Source: Zizania palustris (taxonomy: Eukaryota; Streptophyta; Magnoliopsida; Poales; Poaceae). From it: a stretch of DNA of 64,000 bases. The number at the start of each line of letters is the position of its first letter. The first letter of the stretch is position 1. The stretch covers positions 1-64,000 of the forward strand of contig JAAALK010000836.1 of assembly GCA_019279435.1 (NCBI GenBank), written 5' to 3'. Position numbers and translations under genes: made by a program. Below the pieces are notes generated by a model that saw only the letters and a program-made list of their open reading frames with translations, searched no databases and was not told the DNA's origin. Below are positions 47,931-60,963 of the stretch, one piece after another.

Positions 47931-50900
47931 ATGGTGAGCTCACGCCTTTCTCCCCCTTTTCATCTGGTATATTCGCCCGCTACTCCATTCCTACGGTTTC
48001 CGCTGCCCGCCGGCCCGACGGCCTCATCTAGGGTTTTGATCTCTTGCTGGTTGATCCGCGGCTCTGCAATCTGACCCTGCTACTTCTGGGTGGATGCAGG
48101 AGGGTAACAGTACCGACCTCGATGCGGCGATAGAGTCGCTCCTGAACGTGGAAAAGCAGATGAGGCTGGCCGCTGATGTCGCCGGCACGAGGAAGGCAGC
48201 CATCGACATCGTCGAGCTCTGCTACAAGGCCGGCGCGTGGAAGACGCTTAACGATCAGATCGTGCTCCTCTCCAAGAGGAGGGGCCAGCTTAAGCAGGTC
48301 AAGTTCTCGCGGCTTCTCCTATGTTTGGACTTCACTTAGTTATAGATGAATTACTTATCTTGATCTAGCTATTTTACTGATATGTTCAACGCTATACTGA
48401 CTTTACTTGCCAACTCTAAAATTTCTGTGTAGCGCATGTAATCGAGGGCGGCTAACAGAGCCTACAATCGGCTACTATGGCGTCGTTCCGAGAATAGCTG
48501 TTGATTATTTTACCCTGGGGTGAACTTAGAGTTATTGATCACACACTTTCAAAATATCTACGCTTAACGGAATAATATACTGTCATATTTAGCTTGATGT
48601 GATGGTTGTGTGTTGTGATTTGTAAGGGATAATACATAGTAGGGGAGACATGTCATAGTGCCTTGTAAGCTTACTATGAGACTCACTAATGCTAAGCAGT
48701 GTGTCTTTTGCTGAGTCTCAAGTAATGTTTCAGTGTGCTGTGTGCATAATATCTTTCACTTAAAAGCTCTGTTTGCATGTATTTTTCTCCCAAAACAGTA
48801 CAACATTGTTTTATGGTTTCTCACACTTAAATATTTATCTGACTTATGTACAAATGAACGATATCTCGTAAGCATGTGGCATGCTGGTTTATATCTGTAA
48901 TACTGCACTGCTTTTATTTCACTTTCTATGGTCACGTATAACACTTCAAATTCTTTACTTCTACAGGCTATTACTGCCATGGTTCAGAAAGCAATGGAGT
49001 ACATTGACTGACACCAGACATGGACACATGCATTGAGCTAATCAAGACATTGAGTGGTGTATCTGCTGGAAAAGTGAGAATCATGGCCACTCAAATATTG
49101 GTTACTCCATAGATATCTAGCCTACCCCAACTTGCTTGGGACTGAAAGGCTATGTTGTTGTTGTTGTATATGTGTATTCTCACTGCTGTATATCTACTTT
49201 AGATATATGTGGAGATAGAGAGAGCAAGATTGATCAAAAGACTCGCAAAAATCAAAGAGCAGCAGGGACAGATTGATGAGGCTGCTGATTTAATGCAAGA
49301 AGTTGCTGTAAGTTCATGCTGCCCTAGAATTCTGGGCATACAGTTCCATCTATTATAATCACCCATTCACCCTAGCATCATCTGCCCCTTATCTATATAA
49401 TGTATCGTCATTCCTCAGGTCGAAACATTTGGTTCTATGGCAAAGACAGAAAAGATTGCGTTCATTCTGGAGCAGGTATGAAGCATAATACAGCAATATA
49501 GCTTTGAACTGCTACAAAACCTGGTTCCTGGAATCTAACTATAATCATGACCACAGGTCCGGCTGTGCTTGGATCGTCAAGATTATGTACGGGCACAGAT
49601 TTTATCCAGGAAAATCAGCCCTAGGGTATTTGATGTAGATCCATCAAAGGAAAAAAAGAAACCGAAGGAAGGTGACAGTATTGTTCAGGAAGCCCCAGCA
49701 GAGATACCTTCCCTCCTGGAACTGAAGCACATCTACTATGAACTGATGATTCGGTATGTGGTTCTGCTCAGTGAGAATAATTCACCATTAATTCTTGTAT
49801 TTCCTGGTAATGTTGGTTGAAGTTTATGCTTCATTTCTGTTCAGCAAAGAATTGCTCTCGAGTGTATGGTTCATGATCCAATACATAATAATTATTAAAT
49901 ACTTGAGTTATCTGTTTAGTTACTCTCATGCTGTCATAGCACATTTAACTATTATTTGACCGTTGTTTCTAAAACCTTTTTTTTTTACCTTTGGAAATCT
50001 TAATTCCTCTTCTGTGCATACCTGTCAAATATGTTTATGCTTGTTTTATACTATCGTCATTTTATGGTTACTGCTTGAAGGCTTATTTTCAGACTACACC
50101 AATCTATTGATCAGGCAACTATTCAGAAGATAATATATTTTGAGCTGTTTGAATTATACTTGCTAGCAGATTTTATTGCTGTTAGCTACTAAAATATTAT
50201 GTGGTGAAACCTGATTTTTCTCTCGTCTCTATTCAGCTATTACTCACACAACAATGACTACCTGGAAATCTGCCGTTGCTACAAGTCGATTTATGGTATT
50301 CCATCAATAAAAGAGGATCCATCAAAGTGGATACCGGTAAAGTTGTCTCCCTCTCTCCCTCAGTGTTGTGGACTCATGCACACTATATTAGCTATTCTGA
50401 CTGCCCAGATTCAATTGTAGGTTCTTAGAAAGATATGTTGGTATTTGGTGCTGTCACCTCATGATCCAATGCAATCAAGTCTTCTCAATGCTACACTTGA
50501 AGATAAAAATCTTTCAGATATCCCAAATTTCCGGTACGTTTTGTGGCTTTCAGGATTGCAAATTATCATGATTTCTGATGCTCTTTCTGATGATGACTTA
50601 AGTCTTATGCTGTTTGGATGAATAAAGGTTACTGCTAAAGCAGCTTGTTACCATGGAGGTGATTCAGTGGACAAGCTTGTGGGAATTCTTCAAGGATGAA
50701 TATAAGAATGAGAAGAATTTTCTTGGAGGAGCTTTGGGTGACAAAGCTGCAGAAGATTTGAAGCTTAGGATCATTGAACATGTATTGCTTGGCTTTTTTT
50801 TCATATATTTTACTTGGTTCTCTTGCTTTGTACTTGTCAGTTGATTTTCAGTTCTGTGTCCTTTGTTCAGAATATCTTGGTTGTTTCAAAGTACTATTCA

Positions 50901-51266
50901 AGGATTTCCCTGAAGAGGATTGCGGATCTTCTTTGCTTGAGCTTGCAGGTCTTTGATTCCCACCTGATCCTAGTAACCTCTTGTATTTCTCTTGGTAATT
51001 TGCATAGCCCCCTGATATCTAATTTGTCCAACATTTTTCTCATTCAGGAGGCAGAAAAACATCTATCGGACATGGTGAACTCAAAGTCACTGATTGCAAA
51101 GATCGACAGGCCAATGGGTGTTGTGTGCTTCCGTACAGCTCAAGACAGCAACGGCATACTAAATTCCTGGGCATCGAACCTTGAGAAGCTCCTTGATCTT
51201 GTTGAGAAGAGCTGTCACCAAATACACAAGGAGACTATGATCCACAAGGCGGTGTTGAAAGCTTAA
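47931..51266 (+). CDS. RPN5: 26S proteasome regulatory subunit RPN5 (PSMD12-like)
   Basis: Eleven exons: 47931-47933 (only the ATG), 48100-48297, 48967-49073, 49203-49307, 49419-49475, 49557-49753, 50237-50336, 50421-50533, 50628-50781, 50871-50948, 51048-51266. The product (about 443 aa) begins MEGNSTDLDAAIESLL. It contains IYVEIERARL and DRQDYVRAQILSRKIS, a C-terminal PCI domain including NILVVSKYYSRISLKRIADLL, and ends HKETMIHKAVLKA. RPN5 is a scaffold of the proteasome lid and is also found in COP9-related assemblies. The tiny first exon holding only ATG/gtgagc is unusual. Exon 3 has 107 nt where 108 are needed; the deficit near 49008 creates a stop. The rest is intact, so sequencing error is likely. 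Confidence 0.93.
49100..49170 (+). mobile_element. RTE-like LINE 3' tail in RPN5 intron 3
   Basis: The sequence tagcctaccccaacttgctt, then gggactgaaaggc, then (TTG)n, resembles the terminal sequence of the LINE at 61346-62647 (ggttgggattgaaag... gttgttg). It is a severely 5'-truncated insertion. Confidence 0.7.
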
Positions 51267-51941
51267 TGTGTAACCATTTTGCGCTGGCTCTCTGCCTGGC
51301 CTTTTATGGTCAAATTTTACAATCACAGGACGTCAAGCTTTTCTCAGCTCAAGCATCACCAGTTTGCTTCGGGAACTCGTGCGTGAATGATCTTAATTAC
51401 TGTAACCACAGAATGATGATGATGATGATATTATTTTTTGTTGGGGTTCAATGGCTGCCCTCCAATTTGCTTAACTCGTGTATCTTCCCGAATATTATTT
51501 TTATTCTTAGATATTATTCGTTATTGTTCGTCGCTAGTATTGTTTGCATACCTGAATGGAGAAATTCTACGATATGCCACAAACAAACACGGAATCTACA
51601 AACAGCCATGTCCCGGTGGTATCATACATTCTTATCAGCAGTTGGATAATATAGCTAAAACCGTTGATAAACAGTACACTGGACTTAAGATGGTGCCGGC
51701 CAGAGATTCTTTTTCCAGATTTTGCTGATACTTTCTTACCGCACAGTACATCGTCCAGGTAACTAGAAATGCTGTACCACAAATTCCATAAAATTTATTA
51801 CAGTAAAAAGTGCATTGGACTTTGGACCTCACTGCCTGATGAATTGAATTGTTCACCATTTTAGCATGTCCTGCTTCTCTGTCATGGTTGAGGAGTACAT
51901 CGTGAAGGGTCATAACATTTTCATGTAGTATATGATGTGTA

Positions 51942-53487
51942 CTAGGAACACATTGCTTTCTCTAGTGTTTCCTGCAGTTCTCCGCTTTGTATGCTTCTGC
52001 AAAATAGACAACAATGCAAGCATTAAATGCAAATGAATTGCTGGAACACATTGGGTATGCAATTGTTCATTTGGGTTACTCTAGTATCTGAAAACACTAC
52101 CATGAGGAAGATTTGAAATGCTGATTGTTACATCATGGGTTTGTAATAATACAATGATGAAAATTGAAGTGATGATTTAATACATCAAGGATTTGTGTAT
52201 TTTTCTGCTGGCCGCATAGATGGCTGAGTCTGAGTGCACCATCCACCTTAATTTCTGCTGGTCAAGACGTATGATGGATCATACATGATTTTTTTTAACA
52301 ATCGTTTCTTACACTAAAGGTTCTACCTGGTAGAGATCACCAAGGCTCTAGTTTTGTACATTGAATATATAGGTTGCAACGCTGAAAAATAGAATAGAAT
52401 CTTGGGCTTGAGTCAGCAATTTTTGTACTGGGGGATGGGATTTTTTCTCCACAATTTGAGAAGAAACTTATGGACAATGCAACAGCTTTTCTTGGTTCAC
52501 AGCAAAACTGGTGTTCCGATGTCCAGATAGTCTGGTCATCATGATTATTAGGGAGTTAGCTCTAGGCTCTAGCTCATGCCATAAATTTTCTCCCTTAAAT
52601 TTACATATTTCAACTAAATTATACCTACGAGGCTATGAAATCATCAAAATTCATAACAAGAACAACGGACTCTCTTCCAAAGTTTCCTAACGGACTGGAC
52701 ACAGACAGAATCTCCACATGTATGTTAAATCTATCATCTCCTTGCCCCATGATCTTAGTGATAACTCACACAATGTGAAGTTGGAAGTTGGAACAATGAG
52801 GTGAGTTGGTATATCCTAATTTCTATATAAAACCAGTTTCTTCTTCAAAGTTTTTCAACCCCAAACAAGTTGGATAAGCTAGAGTTGAAATTTGAAATTG
52901 AGTGGCGGAGTTTGTACCAGATAATTTTCTCATGGAAATCTGGTCAGATTATATATAAAATGAAATCAACAGTGCCACATGTGAAAATGGTTCAGGTCCT
53001 GAACAGAGAGCTTGCGTGTACCAACAGTGATGTCGCATCCTCCGAAGAACTCGCCGTCGATGTAGAGCTGCGGGAAGGTAGGCCAGCGGGAGTAGTCCTT
53101 GAGACCCTGGCGGAGCGCCTCGTTGGCGAGCACATCGAGCGTCTCGAAGGGCACGTCCAGCGACCGGAGGATCTGCACCACGGTGTGGGAGAAGCCGCAC
53201 TGGGGGAAGTCCTTGGTCCCCTTCATGAACAGCACCACCTTGTGCGACGCCACCACCTTGTCCAGCGTCGCACGCATCTCCGGGGCCAAACCTCCGCCCG
53301 CCGCCAGGCACCGTACAGACCGGGCGTGCGGCGAGCTGGTGGAAAGCCGCACCGGCCGGCCGAGGCGCCAGGTGGGAGGAGAGGACCGAGGGAGAGCGGA
53401 GACCATCGCGAGCTGCGGCCTCGAGGATACGTGGATCGTGAGGGAATCTCCGGCGAGCAGCCTCGCGGCTGAGGCGGAGGCAGCCAT
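51942..53487 (-). CDS. GRXS7: monothiol glutaredoxin S7, chloroplast (CGFS type)
   Basis: Exon 1 (53487-53022) starts MAASASAARLLAGDSL, a Ser/Ala/Arg-rich plastid transit peptide. The glutaredoxin fold follows: VVLFMKGTKDFPQCGFSHTVVQIL with the CGFS active site, then WPTFPQLYIDGEFFGGCDI. The splice GTTG/gtacac joins exon 2 (51996-51942), which encodes the end of the helix and ...KAMC. Exon 2 is one A short near 51986, shifting the last residues; the intended length is about 173 aa. CGFS glutaredoxins bind a glutathione-coordinated [2Fe-2S] cluster and serve plastid Fe-S supply and redox repair. The gene is head to head with mitochondrial EF-Tu. An upstream open extension of 46 codons exists but lacks transit-peptide logic. 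Confidence 0.92.
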
Positions 53488-53783
53488 CGCGGTGGCTTGT
53501 GCAGTTGACGCGCCGGCGGCGACGGGTGCGAGGTAGTGTCGTGGGCTCGTGGCTGTGGTGGACTGGCAAGCTGCCCGTGGCATAACTGTAATATTTCCGT
53601 GTGTTGCGTGTGGCCGGGAGAGCAACTGGGATGGATGGGCCTAGTGGGCCTTTAGGTCCACATAGGCCTTCTTGCCTCTTGCAAGTTTGTAACTTTGAGC
53701 TCATCGCCTCTCCCATTCGACTCCCCCTAAAGCCCTAAACTAAACCCATCTCTCCTCTCCTCTAGCGCCGCCGCCGCGACGCG
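53488..53783. promoter_or_regulatory. 296-bp bidirectional promoter, GRXS7 / EF-Tu
   Basis: The start codons face away from each other across 296 bp. Two TGGGCC (site II, TCP-type) elements lie at about 53636-53650, with further ggcc motifs. A telo-box-like AGCCCTAAAC lies near 53731, 50 bp before the EF-Tu ATG. Site II plus telo-box is the known combination in promoters of plant translation and mitochondrial genes. Confidence 0.7.
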
Positions 53784-56700
53784 ATGGCCGCCGCCGCAGT
53801 GCTCCGGAACCATGGCTCCCGCCGCCTCCTCTCCTACCCCACACTACGCGCCGGCGTGATCTCGGGTCCTGCGGCGCTCCCGGACGCGCCGGTGGCCGTC
53901 TCGGCGCCTCAGCAGCCTCCGCCTTTGGCTGGAACCTGTGGGCGAGGTCCATGGCCACCTTCACCCGAACGTGAGCCCTTAGATCAGATCCGTCAGTCTC
54001 TGCTTGTTTTTCTCTTGGGGTTCGCGTGCCCCGTGTTTCGCATTTTGAATTTGGGGTAATCTGTCACAGGAAGCCTCATGTGAACGTAGGCACCATTGGG
54101 CACGTTGATCATGGCAAAACCACACTTACTGCCGCGATTACCAAGGTTTCATGTGCTAGATATTGAAGAAATCATGTTTTTTCATGGTGTCTGAACGATT
54201 AAATGTGTCAACGGCGTTTTCTATGCTAATTGCAGGTGCTAGCTGAGGCGGGGAAGGCTAAAGCAGTTGCTTTTGACGAGATCGACAAGGCTCCGGAGGA
54301 GAAAGCAAGAGGAATCACCATTGCAACGGTGAGCCTTTTCACTAATTTTGTTATTTTGCTAGGTAGTAATTTTGTTTGCCATTAGTTGCAGCTGAAGTAT
54401 TAGTCATGTGGAGTTGGTTGTGTAGGCTCATGTGGAGTATGAGACCACTAAAAGGCACTATGCTCATGTGGACTGCCGGGGCATGCTGATTATGTCAAGG
54501 TAACTAGTTCTGTTTGTTCTGTTTTCTCTAAGTAGACGACATTGTTACTTGTTAAGATTTTGTGTAGACAATCTAGGGTACACTATTTTGTACAAAAAAA
54601 CATAAATGCTGTTGTGTGGGCTAAACTGAGTATTTCTCAATGAAAGTAGCATGGGCTATGGAATTGCTAAGTACATTTGGAGTATGCTCTTTGAATATTA
54701 ATTCATAACATCCAATTGGCTGTTCTGTCATCCAAGCTTGGTGGTCAAGAGCTATGTGAATTATTAACTGTTGAGTATTGACATCCCTTTTGCATGATAC
54801 TAATTCAATGTGAACATTTTTAGAACATGATCACTGGGGCTGCTCAAATGGATGGTGGTATCCTTGTTGTATCAGCTCCTGATGGCCCAATGCCACAAAC
54901 AAAAGAGCATATTCTTCTTGCCCGACAGGTTTCGCATACCTGAGAATCACTGATTGTTTTTTCACACTCAGTGTGAGTGTTAGCATCCTATCTTTGCATT
55001 TATGATTACTAATTGCACAAGCATTCCTCTGTCATTTTAAGGTCGGTGTTCCATCACTTGTATGTTTCTTAAACAAAGTTGATGCTGTTGATGATCCAGA
55101 GTTACTAGAGCTTGTGGAGATGGAGCTTCGTGGTATGCTAGTGTTTTGCACTTCTCTACATTGTTTTTATGTGCCTGTTTTTGTTCCTATTCTAAGTTAA
55201 TATTGTGGTGTTCCTCTTGTTCCTGCAGAGCTCCTCAGCTTCTACAAGTTCCCTGGTGATGAGATTCCAATTATCCGGGGATCTGCCTTGTCGGCCTTGC
55301 AGGGGACTAATGATGAGATTGGAAAGAACGCCATTTTGAAACTAATGGATGCAGTTGATGAGTACATCCCTGATCCTGTGAGGCAGCTTGATAAGTCTTT
55401 CTTGATGCCAATAGAAGATGTTTTCTCAATCCAGGTGATTATGTTTTATGTTATGCAAGGGTATATAACTGTTGCTTTTGCATCTTCACTATAATTGTAA
55501 TTGATTTTGATTAATCTTGAATTAGCTGTCTTCTGTGCCAAGTACAATGAGGGAACACAACTTGATCCATGGAAAGAAAACGTTTGTGTGGTATTGTAAC
55601 AAAGATCGAGGTTTAGTTGATGTACTTGTTAGCATCTCTTTATACTTTATATTAAATAAGTCAAGTTCATGGATGAATGAGAGCTTAGAACCCTAGAAAC
55701 TAAACATCAATATTATATGAGAATTAAAGCAGATGTATTGAACTTGAGCAAATCCTGTTTAACACAAGCAAACACTATCAGTTCCATTTGACTGAAGCAA
55801 ATCCTTTAGGCATTATACCCCTCAGACTCTGAAAGAGTAAGTCAGAGATTTTAAAATGGTATTTATACAGTTCAATGTATTGAACCTTTCTCTGCAAATA
55901 TTTCTTGTACTTTGTTTCTATTATGCCAATGCTTCTTATAGAGTTATGATTTTTAGTATGCCAGAATGCTGTCAATGGAAAGTAAATAGTAATGATAACA
56001 CTGGTCAACTGACCAATTGATTTCAAACTACAGGGTCGTGGCACTGTTGTGACAGGGCGTGTTGAACAAGGTGTTATTAAAACTGGTGATGATGTTGAGA
56101 TCTTAGGTTTGACTCAAGTGAGTTAAAATCTAATTTTCCTTCTGGTATCCTGCAATTCCGTGATAATTCATAGTGTCTTTATATGTCATAAAAATTGTTC
56201 TTGAGCAGTACTGCTTATGCTAGCTTATGAAGATTCCATGGTCCTGAATATTTTCTTTTGGCCAATTCTGTGTTATACCTTGCTATGATGATTTTTTTTT
56301 TTGCTTGACATTGTATGTGAATTTGAATGGCATCATGCAATTGTGGACATATAAATGTTTGTATCATGATGGGTCTAAGTGAAAATATTTTTTTACCAAT
56401 GATGATTATTAAAGAAAAATGCATGCCTACTATATAAGTTGCTTTAGAGCTGACATATGCTGACTCCAAGTTATTTGAAATACATGCAGTCATGCACACT
56501 TGATATGAGTGCATTAATGTTCTCATTTCCCTTTTCCAAGCTTAGCGCTGATTCTGTTGCTACTCTGATTTATTGTGAATTGTGACGAAACACTTCTTGG
56601 TCACAGGGTGGTCCCTTGAAGACTACAGTTACTGGTGTTGAGATGTTCAAAAAGATACTGGATCGTGGAGAGGTAGCTGTTCTAAAACTTATCATCTATA

Positions 56701-57490
56701 GGATTTTATTGGTGTGGAGTCTCATACTTGCAACATTTTTGTAGGCTGGCGACAATGTTGGCCTTCTTCTTCGTGGTCTTAAACGTGGTGACGTACAGCG
56801 TGGCCAGGTTAGCATGCCTAACTCAAAGGACTCAGAAGTTTGATCTAATTTTACCTTTATTCTTATTCTTAGCTATTATGGTCTTTGAGAGAACTGATGG
56901 ACTGAGAAATTGACATCCTTGATGCAATAATAATTCTCTGGCACAAGTGGAGTTCCATTATTACCAAAGAATTTTTGGAATGCATAGGGCTTTATCATTC
57001 CCTTAGTATCTTTGCTATCTTTTCTCCTGAATCATGTTTTTGCTCTTTTATTGATGATCCTCCATCTGTTATTTTCTTTATACTATTTTCAGGTGGTGTG
57101 CAAACCTGGTACAGTGAAGACATGCCAAAGGTTTGAGGCAGAAATTTACGTCCTTACAAAGGATGAAGGTGGTCGCCACACTGCCTTCTTGTCAAATTAC
57201 AGTCCACAGTTCTACTTTAGGACTGCAGATGTCACTGGAAAAGTTGAGTTACCTGAAGACGTGAAAATGGTTATGCTGGTGCTAATGTAACTGCAATTTT
57301 TGAGTTGATATCACCTGTTCCGCTCGAACCAGGTATGCATCATTTTTGACATAAAACTTTTGGCAATGGGCTGTTGTGGTTGAAGTGAAACATATCTGTT
57401 CGTTTTGTGTGCTACGCAGGGCAAAGATTTGCACTGAGGGAAGGGGGGAGGACAGTTGGTGCTGGAGTTGTTTCCAAAGTGATGAGCTAA
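53784..57490 (+). CDS. TUFM: mitochondrial elongation factor Tu
   Basis: Twelve exons: 53784-53970, 54070-54145, 54236-54328, 54426-54499, 54824-54928, 55042-55132, 55229-55434, 56034-56117, 56607-56672, 56745-56807, 57093-57332, 57420-57490. The product (about 452 aa) has a mitochondrial presequence (MAAAAVLRNHGSRRLLS), the G1 motif GHVDHGKT, switch I RGITIAT, G4 FLNKVDA (NKVD), G5 RGSAL, then beta-barrel domains II and III ending VGAGVVSKVMS. It delivers aminoacyl-tRNA to mitochondrial ribosomes using GTP. Exons 1, 4 and 11 each lack one base, near 53936, 54476 and 57276; the second breaks the G3 motif. All three are in or near C runs. The gene is otherwise normal in structure. Confidence 0.93.
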
Positions 57491-59204
57491 TCTGTTTCCA
57501 GTTTCTTTGGCGTAGTGATTTTAGTAAACAAATGAATGTTGATATAAGTTTTTCTCCGACCGGCAAACATGCGAGAGCAAGAGGGAGTCGGTGTGCACCT
57601 TATCTGAATGCATGAGGCGCAGGGATGAAGGCATGCCCACCATTCTGAACTATTCCATTCTTATTTTTCAAGTTTGGTCGTTTCTGTATAACAACAGGTT
57701 TAGTCATCTTAACACGTTTTTCGGGCATGGCTTGGCGACTAAATAAGAAGATTCGTCACAAGTATTTGATGCTTAATGCTGTTTTTATCTCATCGAGTGT
57801 TACTATGAGACGTACAGACAGCAAGCGATCTGTCGTTATAGCGTGTGCTAGCCATTGCTGTATGTGTCATAGAGCCGAGCCGATAGGGCGACGCATCTTG
57901 CATGGTTGACGTGGGATGGGATGCTTCCATGATATAAGCGGAGAAAAAACAATTTGAAGTTGCAGAATACTAGTCAATGGTACATACAGAATTTTACCAA
58001 GGGTTTGCCATGATCTTTTTTAATATACAATTTGGTATGATACATGTAGAAACGGCGTGGTTTATGTATAATTTGGTTAATAATATGTACAATTTAGTGC
58101 TTTTACTCTAGTTCCTCGCCACAAGTAAGAAGATAGTACATTTTTGAAACAACGTATAGGTAAAACGTTTCTTTAGGTAGAAAATACTAATATCAGTGAC
58201 ACCAGACATCGATTTTGACCTTGAGGAATCCATCATCTAGCTCTTTCAGGAACTCCTGAATCTGTGTAAAATTATGGATTTCAGATACGTTTAGACAAAC
58301 ATAGAGACTGATTTTCCATTACGCCCGTATTAAACCAAAAGGATTATCTTCATCCAGAGCACGCCGACCAATTCGAAAAACAATTCGCGCAATCAGGTAA
58401 TGCAAACTGTTGGAGGAATCCGAATCAAATCAGCTAATGCAAACTGTTGGACTGATGCTAACCAAGATCGAGTCTCTTTCTTCCTTTCTTTCTCATCTTT
58501 TCTTCTCTTCTCTTATCCAAACGGGCAAAAAAACTAGTGTATAAATATTGAGTCTTTATTTATGATTATGGTGATCATGTAGCTAATAAGCGCAAGGGAT
58601 TCAGTTTTGATTTCAATCATCTTGGCTGTATATTCTTGTCTCAATATAGAATTATGAGAAAAAATCTGACATCAATTGCATATTTGCATTACCATGCACT
58701 GAATTATATCATTTGAGCACAAGCTAAGACCAGGTTAAGCGGTTTAATGAAATATCGTTAGCCTTTTAGCATACCATGGTTATTAGCAGATTCAGCATCC
58801 ACAAGGGCAAACATTTATAAGCATGCTCATATGCTTTTTATCAACTGAAATTTGAGCAGGTAAAATACCTCATTATCTTTCACCACGAGACAACACTGTA
58901 TCACTGCAGTGAACTTGTTACACCAGATAACCCAAACATAGTGGAAATATGTTATGGATCTCTGCAAAACCCCATGCTAGGTATATTTTGCACCAGACAG
59001 AAATGGAATCATCAAAGGCCAGCTAAAAAGGACTCCATGGCATCTCAACATTCATGAACTCAGGTAAAAATGTGGAGAAACTAAAAGTTTCCAACTGCAA
59101 ATACAAGAGTGGCCTAAGAGGGGGAGAACAAAAGAGGACCGTCATAGAAAACCATGACCTCATAACAACGGTCAAGTAACATTCACTACTTGTGGTGTAT
59201 ATGA
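57491..59204. other. convergent 3' region, EF-Tu and NAC beta
   Basis: The genes end tail to tail. About 1.7 kb includes the 3' UTRs. A TTTC/CTTT-rich tract is present near 58470-58515. No further gene was recognised. Confidence 0.6.
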
Positions 59205-60963
59205 TCAGATCAGGCTTTGGTCTCCTGAGCTACCTCCCGCTACCTCTTCGAAAGTCTCTCCAGGAACAAGCTCTGGAACGTCGTCATCATTCTCTTCTTT
59301 TGCCTGGGCAGTGGCACCTGCAGCAGCTACCTGCTTCTGCATCTCTTCAGCAATCCTCTTAAGGTGCTCCATGCTGTCAGGACCTGCAAACAAGAATGGA
59401 CTCAGCATTTTAGGCTTTTAGCAACCGGCTACACCATACTATACTAATGCTTGCTCCTCTCATGTAGCTTTCTGATGTCTGGACTCTGGAAGTCAAATAC
59501 AAATGAAACATGACAGGGGTTTGTAAGGAATGCCAGGAAACAACAGATAAACTGAATAAGCTTCCGACTAATCATGGAATGTCCAATGACAACAACAAAA
59601 AAGGATGATGAGAAATGTAAAGTGGAACAAAGGAAGACTCCCTGTAAATTAACCTCAGTCTAACATTCTGGAAATCATAAATAAATAAAACTTATGTTCA
59701 TAATTCACATAGTTTCATCACCTCTATATTATGGGAAGGAGCTCCTCCAAATCAAAGAGCTCATGCTTGGAATATATATGCATTTTTTTATTAAATGTAT
59801 TGAGTAGCCACAAAATGGACTACTGTGGCAATTACCTATTCGACATTTGGACAAAAAAAACTACGATGCACCCTTACAGATTCATTATTAGGGGCTAGCA
59901 TGTGCTAACTAACATGACAAACAGGGAACAGCCGAACAGAAGTTGGAACAATGCAGATAAAAAGAAGCGGACAACATAGCTGGATATTCCGTCAATAAGT
60001 GAAGAAACATAAATCAACTATTCAATTTTAGAATAATAAGCCATAAATAACATACCCAATTGGTTAATGATCCCAGGAAGAACATCTTGAAGCTCTGTCG
60101 AGTCAAACAATGATCATAAGTCAAAAATATAAAAACAACACAAAAATGATAAGGTTCTCGAACAGAGTAATTCTAAAGCCATGTGTAAGGTTATTGGGTA
60201 TGGCTAAGTTTTTGCAGAGTAGACACAAATTGTCTTGCTCAAAACGATTTGTGTTCGTCCTAACATTCTCTCCATGCCACCACCAACTAAGACCAGCATA
60301 TGCGCCACTATTGCAACTTGCAAGTGGATTCATAACATTTCCTATGGCCCGTGCCTAGCGATAAACTAAATTGATCATGGGATTATTCATTTGTCACACA
60401 ACTCTCTCCAAGGGGTGATATAGGTAATTGAGCGAAGGCTAAGAGAACTAAAAGAGACAGCAATCTAAAAAAAGCATATATCTTGTGGGAATTGAATGGA
60501 TGGGCGAGGAGGCAAGTCATACTCTTGGTCTGCGGGGCGCCACTGACCACCCATGTGTTTGCGGCGATGGAAGCTTGCACTGCGTAGGTAGAATGGAAGA
60601 CGGATGAGTTAGTTAACAGCAATAAGGCACCTGCCATTTCGATGGAATGGTAGGCAAATGAGGTTGTGCACAACAAACCTTTGGGATTAACGAATTGGAT
60701 GACGAGGTCGTCCTTGAAGATGTTGACCTCCTCGATGGCAGGGATGGTGTTGACACCTACTCTCTTGAGCGTGGCCTGCAGCCTCTTGTCGTCGGTGGTG
60801 ACCGTCTTGTGGACGGCCTTCTTCTTCCTGCACACATTTAGTCAGTCCAATGAGCACGGCGAAGCAAGGTGGCTCGTGAGAGAGGCAACACCCACCTGCG
60901 CATGGTGCCCTTCCCGCCGGTGCGGACAGCGCCCGCCATCTTCATGAGCCTCTCCTTGTTCAT
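59205..60963 (-). CDS. BTF3: nascent polypeptide-associated complex subunit beta (BTF3)
   Basis: Five coding exons (60963-60896, 60827-60679, 60579-60523, 60094-60056, 59383-59205) give 163 residues. It starts MNKERLMKMAGAVRTGGKGTMRRK, the basic ribosome-contacting end. The NAC domain follows (RLQATLKRVGVNTIPAIEEVNIF, VIQFVNPK, VQASIAANTWVVSG), then PGIINQLGPDSMEHLKRIAEEM and an acidic tail. The NAC heterodimer shields nascent chains at the ribosome exit. A consensus acceptor abuts the ATG, so a 5' UTR intron is likely. Near the end, GAGGTAGC is duplicated around a GG (about 59231-59250). This changes the last residues to AGGSSGDQSLI in place of a shorter Glu/Lys-type end. A few C-terminal residues are affected, so the protein should function. 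Confidence 0.93.

Noticed and set aside
52870..53472. Plus-strand 200-residue open frame
   Set aside because: It is antisense to the GRXS7 first exon, which carries the CGFS motif and transit peptide.
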